DNA of 64,000 bases from positions 1,759,501 to 1,823,500 of the forward strand of contig JAWRVZ010000074.1 of NCBI GenBank assembly GCA_037043235.1, written 5' to 3'. This stretch comes from Rhodeus uyekii (Eukaryota > Chordata > Actinopteri > Cypriniformes > Acheilognathidae). The notes below the pieces were generated by a model that searched no databases, had not been told where the DNA came from, and saw nothing but the letters and a program-made list of their open reading frames with translations. A program made the position numbers and the translations under genes. Below, piece after piece: positions 21,032 through 31,816 of this stretch. Each line of letters opens with the position of its first letter. The first letter of the stretch is position 1.

Positions 21032-23165
21032 AACCTCTCCCTGTTCAATGAGATGGACTACGCTCACACTCACTGTAGTTTGGGACCCACGTCTGCCAAG
21101 ATGAAGCGACATTTATAAACGTGGGATCCTCTGGTTGACGAGTCTGAGATGACTTTGGCCCTTTCTCAGCTGTCAACAGCCAGTTCTGTTGTTCCCATTC
21201 AGGTGTCAGAAGCCTATTCTGTGGCTCACCCTGGACGAGAACCTAATGCTGGAACTATTTAGCTCTATTAGGGGACTCACCACCTCATTCCCCTGCTTAT
21301 GAGGGGATGCTTGAGGTTATGACCAGAGCAGTGGGCAAATTAAACGGTGAATGGCTAACAGACAAGCCAATCATAGCCTTCACGTTACAATCAACCTTTC
21401 TTTCCCGACCTCCACACTAAGACGTTATCTTATCAAGATTATTGAGCCCAACTTTCTATAATTATTTCTCCACCCTGGGCCCAAAACATAATGGCTATGG
21501 GGTGATGTTGGGTTGATGAGACACTATCTTCATCTTCTGATGCTGTATCATCAAGACTCCAGTGCTGCCCACCAAACCCTGTTGCACCACATCTGTGCTG
21601 GTAGGCAAGGAGTTGAGTAACATGCAGGCATACCAGGTCGACCTTCTCAAGGGTCTACATTTACATTTATGCATTTTGCAGACGCTTTTATCCAAAGCCA
21701 CTTATATTGCAGTCAAGGAACACATTTTATCAGTTTTTGCTTTCCCTGGGAGTGAACCCATGACCTTGGCGTTGTAAGCACCAACGCCTACCAAGTTCTA
21801 CTTATTGAGCTACAAGAAAGGAAGAGGAGGTCTAGAGAAGGTCGGGCTTATCTTTCACATTAGTGAGAAGAATTGGGTCTTCCTTATTGATGCCCTTCTT
21901 TCGCCTTCTGGTGTCTTTGGTGATGTCATGAGTACTGTTGTCGAGAGGTGAAGCAACAAACAGCCACATTAAAACACTTTATCCCCCACCATGAGGCAGC
22001 CCAAAACATCAGCTGCCTGCTCCTCACACCTGCAGCAGTAGAAGGAGAAAAAAGCCTGGGACTGCGCGCAGGCCTCTGAGGGCGGTCCCCCTGTGGTGGA
22101 GTGACAATATCCGACACCTCCATGGAGCCCTCAGGCCAACCGCCTCCTTGTGCACCCTAGGACGGATGAGTTTCCAGTGCACAAAAATCCCAGTGTCCAG
22201 CAGAAGGGTCCTTAAGAAAATAATTTTCCCCTGCTGACAAGCTGACAATCCCCCTAGTAGAATATGTAGAAGCTTGAAGGAGTCTTCACAATATATCTAG
22301 TGGGTCCTGTATACAGTGGAAAGAGGTTACAGAATTCAATTCGAGTATCGTCTACTGGGTCTGCGGGTTGGTTTAAACTATTGTCAACCCCGAACAGGGT
22401 ACGGTGATGGAGCTAGAAATTCAATCCCGCTTACAATTTCCCCTGATTGGCTGAGTTTCCTCCTTTGGATTGGGAGGCCGAGTTCTACAGCTGACACTTC
22501 ATAGTTCCCAAAGAGGATGGAGGGCTGTGTTTCATTATGCAATTCATGTTATTGAGTTATTCTCTTAGGAAATTCAGGTTCAAGCTAATAACTATCCCTA
22601 TTGTCATGAGTCAAATCAGATCCTAGGACTCGTTTAACAAAATTAAGGATGTATATTTCCAAATGTCAATCCCTCTGGGGTAAAATGTACCCATACCAAG
22701 TTGCTCTCACTCAGACCAATGTATATCCCAGAGGACAAACATTTGGGAGAAGACATCCTGTCGAGGAAGGGGCCGAGGCCTGGGGAATGGAGACTTCACC
22801 CTGAGACGGAACAGTTAATCTGAAGGAAGTTCTGCCAAGCAGAAGTAGATTTGTTCGCCTCTCATGAGAACACACTCTGGATGTTATGGTGTAGGCGTAG
22901 CAGAGGTGGCACCTTTATGTATTTCCCCTGATTGCTCTGCTCCAAGGAGTTTTAGAGAGGGTCCACCGGGAAGGGGTCAGTTTTCTTCTGGTTGGTCTAT
23001 ACTGGCCATTTTGGTTCTCAGACATCACAGCATTCCTAGCAGCCTACTCATGAAAGATTGCCATCAGTGGCGATCTTCTCTCAGTACACTACCTCTGAAC
23101 TGAGCTGCGGAAGCAATAAGCCTGCTATGGGGGGCCAACTCCTAAACCAGTACTTAGGAGCAGTA
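21032..23165 (+). mobile_element. DIRS-type retrotransposon relic with gag and RT/RNase H pieces
   Basis: With frameshifts and stops, the plus strand shows several landmarks of fish DIRS proteins in order. Around 21120-21260 is a SEMTLALSQLS-like gag piece. Around 21620-21655 an AYQVDLLK box is cut by a SINE. Around 22310-22390 the start of the RT region reads ERGYRIQFEYR. Around 22740-22870 the RNase H end reads GPRPGEWRLHPE and then EVDLFASHEN. Most RT sequence between 22500 and 22740 is deleted, and no tyrosine recombinase was seen. Confidence 0.7.
21655..21819 (-). mobile_element. tRNA-derived SINE with L2 tail, inside DIRS gag
   Basis: On the minus strand the head reads GTAGCTCAATAAGTAGAAC and GGTCATGGGTTCACTCCC, the A and B boxes of a tRNA-like pol III promoter. 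The tail (TTTGGATAAAAGCGTCTGC on the minus strand, then TAAATGTAA) is that of L2 LINEs, which presumably mobilised it. It interrupts the DIRS gag frame. Confidence 0.8.
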
Positions 23166-23172
23166 GAAGAAA

Positions 23173-23745
23173 TGTTACATTTATATAGCGCTTTTCCAGA
23201 GCTCAAAGCGCTTCACATTGTAGGGGGGAATCTCCTCAACCACCACCAATGTGTAGCATCCACTTGGATGATGCGACGGCAGCCATATTGCGCCAGAACA
23301 CTCACTACACATCAGCTTATGGGTGGAGAGGAGACAGAGTGATGAAGCCAATTAGAGTATGGGGGGGATTAGGAGGCTGTGATGGACCAAGGCCAATGGG
23401 CAAATTTGGCCAGGATGCCGAGGTTAAACCCCTACTCTTGCGAAAGACATCCTGGGATTTTTTATGACCACAGAGACCTCGGTTTTTATGTCAGGACCTC
23501 GGTTTCACGTCTCATCCGAAAGACGGTGCTTGTTGCAGTACAGTGTCGCCGTCACTATACTGGGGCATTAAGACCCACACAGACCGCGGGGTGAGCACCC
23601 CTTGCTGGCCTCCTAACACCACTTCCAGCAGCAACCTAGTTTTTCCCAGGAGGTCTCCCATCCAGGTAATAACCAGGCTCAACCCTGCTTAGCTTCAGTG
23701 GGCAACCAGTCTTAGGCTACAGGGTGATATGGCTGCTGACAGTAC
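23173..23745 (-). mobile_element. 5S-SINE, most complete copy
   Basis: This copy holds everything from tail to head. It starts with the L2-like tail TTACATTTATATAGCGCTTT, continues through the body (GATGCGACGGCAGCCATATT, TGCGAAAGACATCCTGGGAT, GACGGTGCTTGTTGCAGTAC), and ends in the 5S-like head at 23640-23735. There, on the minus strand, AAGCTAAGCAGGGTTGAGCC and CCTGGATGGGAGACCTCCTG match the internal control region of 5S rRNA. It is a retroposed SINE, not a 5S gene. Confidence 0.9.
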
Positions 23746-23885
23746 TAAGGTTGTCTAAACTCTACTTAAACTCTAGAGCTTCTTACACAAGGAAAGAAGT
23801 TTAATGCTTTCAAGTGGAATGTGCTCATTTTATGATGCGGAGAATGACAGTCATGAATGTAGATGAATGTGATGACTGTAGTATA

Positions 23886-24585
23886 CAGTAATCCCTCGTT
23901 ATCGCTGTTAATGGGGACTGGAACCCCCCGCGATAGGTGAAAATCCGCAAAGTAGGATTGGCCCTCCTAGGAATGTCCGTGTATGTGTGTGTAGGTACCA
24001 GAATGTTTAAAATATGTATATTTATACTTCATATATATTTTAATTAAATATTTTTATTTATTTATTGAATTTAATTATAAAACCTTAATATTATACATTT
24101 ACTCTCTCTCATATGATACGTATTATGGTGTTCTAAACTCATCAATGACAGTAGTATCTTGAGACATGACTCTAGTAATGACGATGATGACAGAACTGTG
24201 CGGTTCGATGAATGTGATGATGATGACAGTGTTACTGCACTGGTATAATGAGGCCTTTAAATCAGTTTGAGAAGCGCCTCATCGTCAGATATTGCTGCTG
24301 GATCGTCAACATTTGCTTCTGAGAGAGGCGAAGAGGCCCCCACTCCACTTGTGCTCTCATTCGTCGATCTCGTGCCGGGAACCAATCACGTGCCTTGTCT
24401 GAGTGCCTGTGTGTGTACAAATCCTCTGAGAGAGTTTTTCTATTTGTCTGGCATCCTGGCATCCTGTTCGCTATACGGCTGCCGATATGGCGGTATTTTT
24501 AACTTTTATTTTTCTATGAATATTTAAAAAAAAAATCTGCAATGCACTGAGGGAAACTTGAACCATGAAGTGGCGAGGTATAGTA
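23886..24585 (-). mobile_element. Tigger/pogo-like DNA transposon relic
   Basis: It starts TA-CAGTAATCCCTCGTTATCG and ends in a degenerate GAACCATGAAGTGGCGAGG. Both ends match the copy at 41364-41789 in reverse orientation, and the shared interior includes GAGGCCTTTAAATCAGTT and TTGCTTCTGAGAGAGGCGAA. That shared block is the end of a coding region whose last residues, readable at 41540-41608, are EANVDDPATISDDETLPELI. Assignment to the Tigger group rests on the CAGTxATCCCTCGTTTATCGCGG type of end and the TA target. Confidence 0.65.
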
Positions 24586-25330
24586 ATACGTAATAAGATA
24601 TAGAACATAGTTTTTAACCAATTAAAAATAATTACCTACTCAAGAGAGTATACAATTTTGGATGCAGCATTACATTCAAACCCATTTTCTGTAATACAAT
24701 TAGTCTTTCTCAGCTGTTGCTATTTTGTAAATCTGACTGAATCCAGATGATTTAAGTTGTAGTTATGCAGTAAAATGATCTTTTATGAAACACTAAAACA
24801 AAACATTTGAAAACAGTAATAAAGTGTACTAAGTTTCATTAAGTTTACACTCCTTCTACATAGCACCATGCTTCTCAAGTTTACTCTGAGAATGCAGTAA
24901 ACCAGTTGATATGGGCACTAAAGAGAATGCAATGTGAAACAGTCCTTAGTCAGTTACCCAAACAGTCTTGGAAGAATCAGCACAGTGGCAGCTTGACAAA
25001 ATATTAATTGCCATGTTAACTGTTTCCAAGGCAACATTATTCCACCCTACTGAGAAACAGGCAGCAGTTGAGCAGCTGTTGGGGTGATGGAACTGTAGCA
25101 GTGTCTTTTCTTCTTTCACACTACAATTTTTGTTTTCTTAAATGCTAATCTTAAAAGTAAACATATCAATAAACTGAAGTTATTTAGACTTGTTTATGGT
25201 AAATTACAAACATATGTTTAATCTAAGGCACTTAAGGGTCTGTTCCACTTGAGGCAGTTCTGCGTGTACACATCTAAAGCTAAATTTATTTTAGGTTTGC
25301 AGCAGTAAATGACTCTTATTTTCTACAAAA
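24586..25330. other. Intergenic, no gene seen
   Basis: AT-rich DNA with no open frame or repeat that I can name. Confidence 0.55.
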
Positions 25331-25430
25331 ATATATTTGGCAGATACTTTTATCAGTATGCATTGCATTGCAAGTTATTCATTTTCCCCAGGAATCTTGG
25401 CATGGCTAGTGCCATGAAAGTTAAATCTCT
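25331..25430 (-). mobile_element. tRNA-SINE fragment
   Basis: TTTGGCAGATACTTTTATCA, then TGCATTGCATTGCAAGTTA and CCCCAGGAATC resemble the tail and middle of the SINE at 21655. The tRNA-like head is lost. Divergence is high. Confidence 0.45.
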
Positions 25431-25931
25431 ACACATTTAAAAAAAATAAGTCATAGAATGTGACTACTCTTCGGAAAGTGCTATCCATCTCATCCACCTC
25501 AAAAACTCAAACTAAGTATTATATGAATTGTTTTATTTTATTTTAATAAAAGGTTTGCAATTTTTGCAACCCTCTTAACAAAATATTGGGGATGTCTGAC
25601 TTTCATTATAATTGTTTTGCAGTCTAAAAAATAATTAAAAGTAGAAAAGATTTACAGATTGTTACTGTTACAGATTTAACAGTTTTCAGTGTTGAAGAGT
25701 GTCTTCTGTGTCTATACTTCTGAATTCAATCTATCATCATTTTATACATGGTGGAGAAGCTCTTCCTGTGCTCTAGAGCTCTGCCTGTTAAAGGCCACGC
25801 TTGACTGGGCAGTTAGGCTGAAGCCAGCCTCTTCACTGTGCTCATGATTTACATGGTTGTCTGGACGTCACAAATACCCCACAATGAGTCTCATTGCGTC
25901 AGCAGCCTTCCTCTCTTTCTCTCAGTCTCCT

Positions 25932-25988
25932 TACACACTCACACACACGCACACACACATGTCCACACACACACACACACGCACACAT
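25932..25988 (+). repeat. (CA)n microsatellite, interrupted
   Basis: CA repeats with a few G and T interruptions. Confidence 0.95.
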
Positions 25989-26499
25989 CCCTCCCCCACC
26001 GTTGTCAGGCTTCAGCAATCTGACTCCCAGAGGACTCTCTCTGACGAAAGCAGCCCTCCCCCATCTGTTCTGGTCTGTTAGGGTCTGGCTGATCACATAA
26101 GGTTTAAAGCAGTTGTACCAGTGAGGTATTGAATTGAGGAGGATATCATGAAAGTAATGGCTCATTGCAAATAAATGTAAAGAAAAAGTTAAACGACTTT
26201 CCTTTAAATAGCATTTTTGACCGCAGAAATTATTGTGGATTTTATTAATTTTGCTGATGTTTTGAAATATATTGAATATTAGAAAAAATACTTTTGAGGT
26301 CTTTCAAAAATGTCTTTATTTGTAGAAAGTAAATTTAATTAAATATTGCTTAACTCAATTTATTTATTTATTGTATAAATTTTAGTTTTACCTCTTAATG
26401 CATCAAAATTTAAGGATTGAACTAAACCATTATATAACTTGAGACAGACTAATAAATTTGACTGTAATTTTTTTAATTTGGTTCAAAGTATATACTGTA

Positions 26500-26502
<3 letters not shown>

Positions 26503-26530
<28 letters not shown>
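26503..26530 (+). repeat. (TG)n microsatellite
   Basis: TG array directly abutting the left end of the Tc1 element at 26534. Confidence 0.9.
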
Positions 26531-26606
26531 ATACACTCACCTAAAGGATTATTAGGGACTCCTGTTCAATTTCTCATTAATAAAATTATCTAATCAACCA
26601 AATCCC

Positions 26607-27705
26607 ATGGCAGGTGTTTCAATGCATTTAGGGGTGTGGTCCTGGTCAAGACAATGTCCTGAACTCCAAACTGAATGTCAGAATGGGAAAAAAGCCGATT
26701 TAAGCAATGTTGAGCGTGGCATGGTTATTGATGCCAGACGGGCCGGTCTGAGTATTTCACAATCTGCTCAGTTACTGGGATTTTCATGCACAACCATTTC
26801 TAGGGTTTACAAAGAATGGTGTAAAAAAGGGAAAATCATCCAGTATGCGGCAGTCCTGTCGGTGAAAATGCCTTGTCGATGCTAGAAGTCAGAGGAGAAT
26901 GGGCCAACTGATTCAAGCTGATAGAAGAACAACTTTGACTGAAATAAACACTCGTTACAGCCGAGGTATGCAGCAAAGCATTTATGAACACGCACAACCT
27001 TGAGGCGGATGGGCTAAAACAGTAGAAGACCCCACCGGGTACCACTCATCTCCACTACAAATAGGAAAAAGAGGCCACAATTTGCACGAGCTCACCAAAA
27101 ATTAGACAGTTGAAGACTGGAAAAATGTTGCATGGTCTAATGAGTCTCAATTTCTGTTGAGACATTCAGATGGTAGATTCAGAATTTGGAGTAAACAGAA
27201 TGAGAACATGGATCCATCATGCCTTGTTACCACTGTGCAGGCTGGTGGTGGTGGTGTAATGTTTTCTTGGCACACTTTAGGCCCCTTAGTGCCAATTGAG
27301 CACTGTTCAAATGCCACGTCCTACATGAGCACTGTTTCTGACCATGTCTATCCCTTCATGACCACCATGTACCCATCCTCTGATGGATACTTCCAGCAGG
27401 ATAATGCACCATGTCACAAAGCTCAAATCATTTCAAATTAGTTTCTTGAACATGACAATGAGTTCACTGTACTAAAATGGCCCCCACAGTCACCACATCT
27501 CAACCCAATAGAGCATCTTTGGGATATAGTGGAACAGGAGTTCTGTGCCCTGGATGTGCATCCCAGAAATTTCCATCAACTGCAAGATGCTATCCTGTCA
27601 ATATGAGCCAACATTTCTAAAGAATGCTTTCAGCACCTTGTTGAATCAATGCCACGTAAAATTAAAGCAGTTCTGAAGGCGAAAGGGGGTCAAACACAGT
27701 ATTAG
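26607..27705 (+). pseudogene. Tc1 transposase pseudogene
   Basis: The N-terminal helix-turn-helix region is readable (LSNVERGMVIDARRAGLSIS, then a LLGFSCTTISRVYKEW box). The catalytic region is recognisable in pieces: a degenerate WSNESQF region near 27135, the second box FQQDNAPCHKAQ near 27395, and the third box WPPQSPHLNPIEHLWD near 27480-27525. Stops occur in the middle (for example after FRMP near 26880 and at 27439), and a frameshift separates the first third from the rest. Full-length relatives are about 340 residues. This copy cannot encode an active enzyme. Confidence 0.85.
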
Positions 27706-27727
27706 TATGGTGTTCCTAATAATCAGT

Positions 27728-28031
27728 CAGTGGTCCCCAACCCCCGGACCGGTCCGTGGATCAAATGTTATCGTCCCGCCCAAGGAAATAATATTATTTA
27801 CAATTTACATAGTGGAGTTGAATGGCTGCAAGCGGCTGTGCGCTGTAGGTTTGGCAGTGAGGAGGTGTGTTGCGCTTCCCCGTCAGAAGCTGAGCTGAGT
27901 TTCGATGTCACCCCCCGACCCAATCCCCATCAGAAGTTCAGCGGAGTATCGCTCTAAACATCCCCCCCCCCTCCCGGTAAAATTATCAAATGTTGTCCGT
28001 TCCGCGGCGAAAAAAAGGTTGGGGACCACTG
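27728..28031. mobile_element. hAT-type MITE in the Tc1 right terminal repeat
   Basis: The ends are CAGTGGTCCCCAACC and GGTTGGGGACCACTG, a 15-bp perfect inverted repeat. The interior is GC-rich (ACCGGTCCGTGGATC, GCGGCTGTGCGC, GTGAGGAGGTGTGTT) and shared with copies at 44513 and 54101. The flanking 8-mers TAATCAGT and CTTTAGGT do not match, so the duplication has decayed or was lost. Confidence 0.8.
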
Positions 28032-28454
28032 CTTTAGGTGAGTGTAGATGTGCTGTGTTTGAAAGAAACATTGCTAAAATCAGATGATCACATTATTTTA
28101 AATGAGTCCACCCCTCAAGATTACTGTGATAAACATGAGCTTCGTCTGAAAGGTAATTGAGGAGGTGTTGCTGTACCTTAAAGTAATAACTTCAGTATCA
28201 CTGTCTGGGATCCAATATAACATTGGACCACTGATTCTAAATTTTTAGACTTAAAGATAACAGACTTAAAAAATAGCTAATCTTAATTCTACAAAATAAC
28301 TTATTGTATTCCAGAGAGAATGATAATGGATAACTTGTTTTTTAATTCTAGAAATTTTAGACATTTTTAAAAGTTTTCAAATGAAAGTTGGTCTAATGGG
28401 AGGTGAATTAAGCGAGGGGTATCAGACAAGGTTGTCAATTATATAACGTTGTTA

Positions 28455-28550
28455 TTAAGACCAAAGAAGGGGAGCACGGCCCTGCGTCCAATCTTAGATC
28501 TTTGTGTGTTAAACAAGCACCTAAGAAAGTACTCATTGTTATCTCAGAGT
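28455..28550 (+). mobile_element. DIRS-like reverse-transcriptase fragment
   Basis: A short open stretch translates to RPKKGSTALRPILDLCVLNK followed by HLRKY, the RT motif VPKK-GLRPILDLRxLN of fish DIRS elements. It is isolated from any other DIRS sequence. Confidence 0.55.
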
Positions 28551-28554
28551 TCAA

Positions 28555-28920
28555 GTATCACTGTAAGTGCTTACACTGATGATATGAGTGTTTGTCATTA
28601 AAAGACATTATGGCTTAGGATAATGCATTTAACATGTATGAAAAGCTTCACTGGCTAAAGTTAACTGAGACAAAAGAAAGACTTTTTGGGCAGGGTACAT
28701 TTCTTTGAAAAGTCTTCCACAGTTGCCAAGAGGTCTTACATGAAAAAATAGAGGGGTTCAAAATTGTAGGTTTTTATTATTATTTTGGTTTAAACGAGTT
28801 TCAAAAGTTAAATTGGGAGAGTTTAGAGGAAAGTGTGTTTACCCATGTGTCTTGCTGGAAATGCTTGCAAGAGTTTTGGTCACAAATAACCTAAAGGCTT
28901 GAGTACCATTTGTTACAGTC
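28555..28920 (+). mobile_element. Non-LTR RT fragment (L1/Tx1-like)
   Basis: Immediately after the DIRS-like piece, a YTDDMSV box (equivalent to YADD) is followed, across frameshifts, by a YEKLHWLKLTE-like segment and GFKIVGF plus KLNWESLEESVF. These match the order after the catalytic YADD of fish L1/Tx1-type LINE polymerases. Stops interrupt it throughout. Confidence 0.45.
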
Positions 28921-28924
28921 CCCA

Positions 28925-29960
28925 ACTAAGCAAGCCAGAGGCTACAAAGGCAAGGAACCAAAACTCCAGCAAGTGACAGAATGAATGAAGAACATATTGG
29001 AGAAAAAAATCCTTGAGAGAAACCAGGCTCAGTCGGGGGACCAGTTCTTCTTGCTCCAACAGCCAAAAAGTGCATGATTATTAAATTGACAACAATTCAG
29101 GTTGGAGATGGTATTCATGATCTATGTGTTATGTGTATGCTAGGTTGAAGAGATGTGTTTTTAGTCTAGATTTAAACTGACAGAGTGTGTCTGCTTCCCG
29201 AACTATTTTAGGAAGACTGTTCCAGAGTTTAGGAGCTAAATAGGAAAAGGAATTTGACTTTTTGACTTTGATATTCTAGTTATTATTAACTGGTCAGAAT
29301 TTTGGGATCACAATAGACGATGTGTTAAGAGATCGCTCAAGTACTGGGGAGCTAAACCATTTAATGCTTTGTAAGTAATAATCAAGATTTTAAAATGTAT
29401 TATGTGTTTAATTGGAAGCCAATGCTGTGTTGACAGAACCTGGCTAATATGCTCATACTGAGATCCATTCATTGTTCTAGTAAGATCTCGAGCTGCTGCA
29501 TTTTGAACCAGCTGAAATGTGTTTATTAAGCGTGCAGGGCAACCACCCAGTAGAGCATTACAATAATCTAGCCTTGAACTCATGAACTAACTTTTCCGCA
29601 TTTGTCATTGTGAGCATATGTTGTAATTTAGATATATTTTTAAAATGGAAGAATGCGGATTTACAGATGCTAGAAACGTAGATTTCAAATGAAAGATTGA
29701 CATTAAAGAGCACACCCAGGTTTCAAGACTTGACAGGGCAGCCATCGAGTATTAGACAGTATTCTAGGTTATTAGGTGCAGAACTTTTTGGTCTAATAAT
29801 TAGAATATCAGTTTTTTTTTCCAGAATTAAGCAGTAGTGATTGCCCCTTTACCCAACTCTGAACATTTTGTATATCTCCCTAATCTAACACAGATGATTC
29901 AATCTATCAGCCTGGTAGTAGAGACTTCAAGACCTGAAATGGTTTTGTCAGATTAGCTTG
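28925..29960 (-). mobile_element. L2-like LINE, 5'-truncated
   Basis: The minus strand carries the C-terminal half of ORF2: a LGVLFN-type motif (about 29720), SRLDYCNALLGGCP with ARLINTFQLVQNAAARDLTR (29583-29480), and HWLPIKHIIHFKILIITYKA with LNGLAPQYLSDLL (about 29400). After ORF2 comes the typical fish LINE 3' UTR, on the minus strand CTGAGCCTGGTTTCTCTCAA and CTGGCTTGCTTAGTTGGGGA (near 28925). It is broken by frameshifts near 29584 and 29308. The copy at 18595 belongs to the same family. Confidence 0.85.
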
Positions 29961-31450
29961 ATATCCAAATTGTGTACTGTTGGGTCCTCCAGGGCTAAGG
30001 TTGAGAACAACATCTTTATAAGATGTATAATATGCTGAGTCTTATAGATTAATTTCACATAACCTTAATGACCTTTTTGGAGCATAAAACGTTTTAGGTC
30101 ACATTTACTTTCATAATAAAACATTCTTCAAATATCTTCCGTCATATTTTTGCAGAAGAAAGAAAAGCCCTCTCACATGAGGGTGAGTGAATGATGATAG
30201 AGTATTCCATTTTGGGTGAACTTCTATCTCTTCAAGTCATGTGGCAGAAAAGACTAATTTGCGTTCATGTAAAATAAAACATGTCCCTCAACAAACGTTT
30301 TAGTTAACCTAAAGTTAACCTAAATGATGAGTCAATATTCTCACAGTTTTTTTTAAATTACTACAATGTGTCACATTGCAAAATGCAGAGGTGCAAATAA
30401 CATTCTGACTATACGAATAAAGAAACCTTCATCCTCTGACATCAAGGTGATGGTCATCTATTGCATTAAATATTAAAGATATGATTTTAGTTGTCAAAAC
30501 ATCAACTTTCTTTGCAAGGAGATAAGTGGGCACATTGTTAATGTTTGAAGGCGCTGTTGTTACATGACTATTTTAGACTACAATTTGCTGCCTTGACATG
30601 TCAAACTGGTATCAGTGTTTGCCTGAGCGGTGAAGTCAACATGTGAATGCTTGTGTGAGTTCAGCCAATCTAAGTCTCAGAACAACTTGGCAAGTATATG
30701 TTATGGAGTTTCCAGATAAATACACTCACAGACTCACTGACTCACTCAGTATAATTTTTGCTTTTGCACAGTGAGTATTATTTAAACACTTCTCTTAAAC
30801 TAAAATACTTTGTTAGTCAGACAGGAGGAAGTGGCTGATGTTTTGGAGAGTTGAGGCGTGTGTCACAGACTGATGTGGGCAGAGTCATTATTCACACCTT
30901 TATAGCCTTGTGTAGGAGACAAAAGTCATTGATGGATGAGATCATCTAAGGGGCATATTCTCACAATGAATGCATTTAAAATTAGAACATTGCAATGTAC
31001 TGTCCTATACACTTCTGTGTGTATAGTGTAAAGTTAAAAGGAACTAATACAAAAAAATTATTGGCACAAATTACCAGGGATCTACTCTCATGAGCCAGAC
31101 TATGCCTGACGAAATAAAGTCGTAGGATAAAATTATATTTGGAGTAGTTCCCATTCACCACTAAAGTAATCCATTTATAACAACTTCCACTTCGAAGAAC
31201 TCCAGAAATGTGAAATACCCTACATTATCACCTTACTGCTAACTTATCACCTCATTACTAAGAAATACAATGTAGCTTTCAGTAGTGAAGCTGTTTTATT
31301 TATAAAAGTCATGGGGCAGAGGTTGAAAACCAGCTCCTGAATGTTTCTGTGAGCATACCATTTCTTTCCTTAGTAAAGTTTCCACCTCAATAAAAAATCT
31401 CTCAACGAGTGCAGACAGGCACATCTATTAGATAATACAGCATTCAAAAT
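29961..31450. other. Intergenic, no gene seen
   Basis: AT-rich DNA. A somewhat GC-richer stretch at 30540-30960 has no open frame and no repeat signature; it could be old regulatory DNA, but nothing proves that. Confidence 0.5.
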
Positions 31451-31525
31451 CTTTCTTTGTGGGCAAACGTGTCACCCTCCCCCTGTGGCAGCTTGGAATC
31501 AGATGTCCATGGCATTTGTGGGGTG

Positions 31526-31795
31526 TCTTGCTGTTGCCTCTCCAGTGGACCTGTTGACATTTTCATCAAAGGAGGTGAAAGTGATTCACAATCACATATG
31601 TTTCCTAACTGGACAGATCAATATGCCTTAAGTTTAGTTGATTTGGTGTTATACTGTGATGATCAAGTAATTTTTATTTTCTTTAGCAGTCTAAAGAAAA
31701 AGAAAGCACAAAGAGAAAGAATTTCTGACTTGAAATTCTTCCTTCTGCAAGGTCAATGTGATGATATGATTGGACCGTTGCAATCTCTGTTGGGA
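31526..31795 (+). repeat. Local duplication, copy 1
   Basis: From CTTGCTGTTGCCTCTCCAGT to GGACCGTTGCAATC this stretch aligns with 33245-33522 almost end to end, with small gaps in the AAAGAAAAAG tract. It contains an open frame of 119 codons (31457-31816), but the partner's frame differs after the A-rich tract, so coding is doubtful. Confidence 0.8.
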
Positions 31796-31816
31796 TTATA
31801 TCAGATATGTATATGA

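Larger units (their letters stand above)
26534..28044 (+). mobile_element. Tc1-type DNA transposon, inactive
   Basis: The terminal repeats start CACTCACCTAAAGGATTATT on the left; the right end reads CTTTAGGTGAGTG, and both are flanked by TA. The left repeat continues TAGGGACTCC; on the right the matching TGGTGTTCCTAATAATC is separated from CTTTAGGTGAGTG by a hAT MITE (27728-28031). One transposase gene, broken by stops and a frameshift, fills the interior. Confidence 0.9.

Noticed and set aside
25838..26165. Overlapping Thr/His-rich and Cys/Val-rich frames
   Set aside because: Produced by the CA dinucleotide array. The same applies at 37311-37605, 51337-51621 and 40072-40326.
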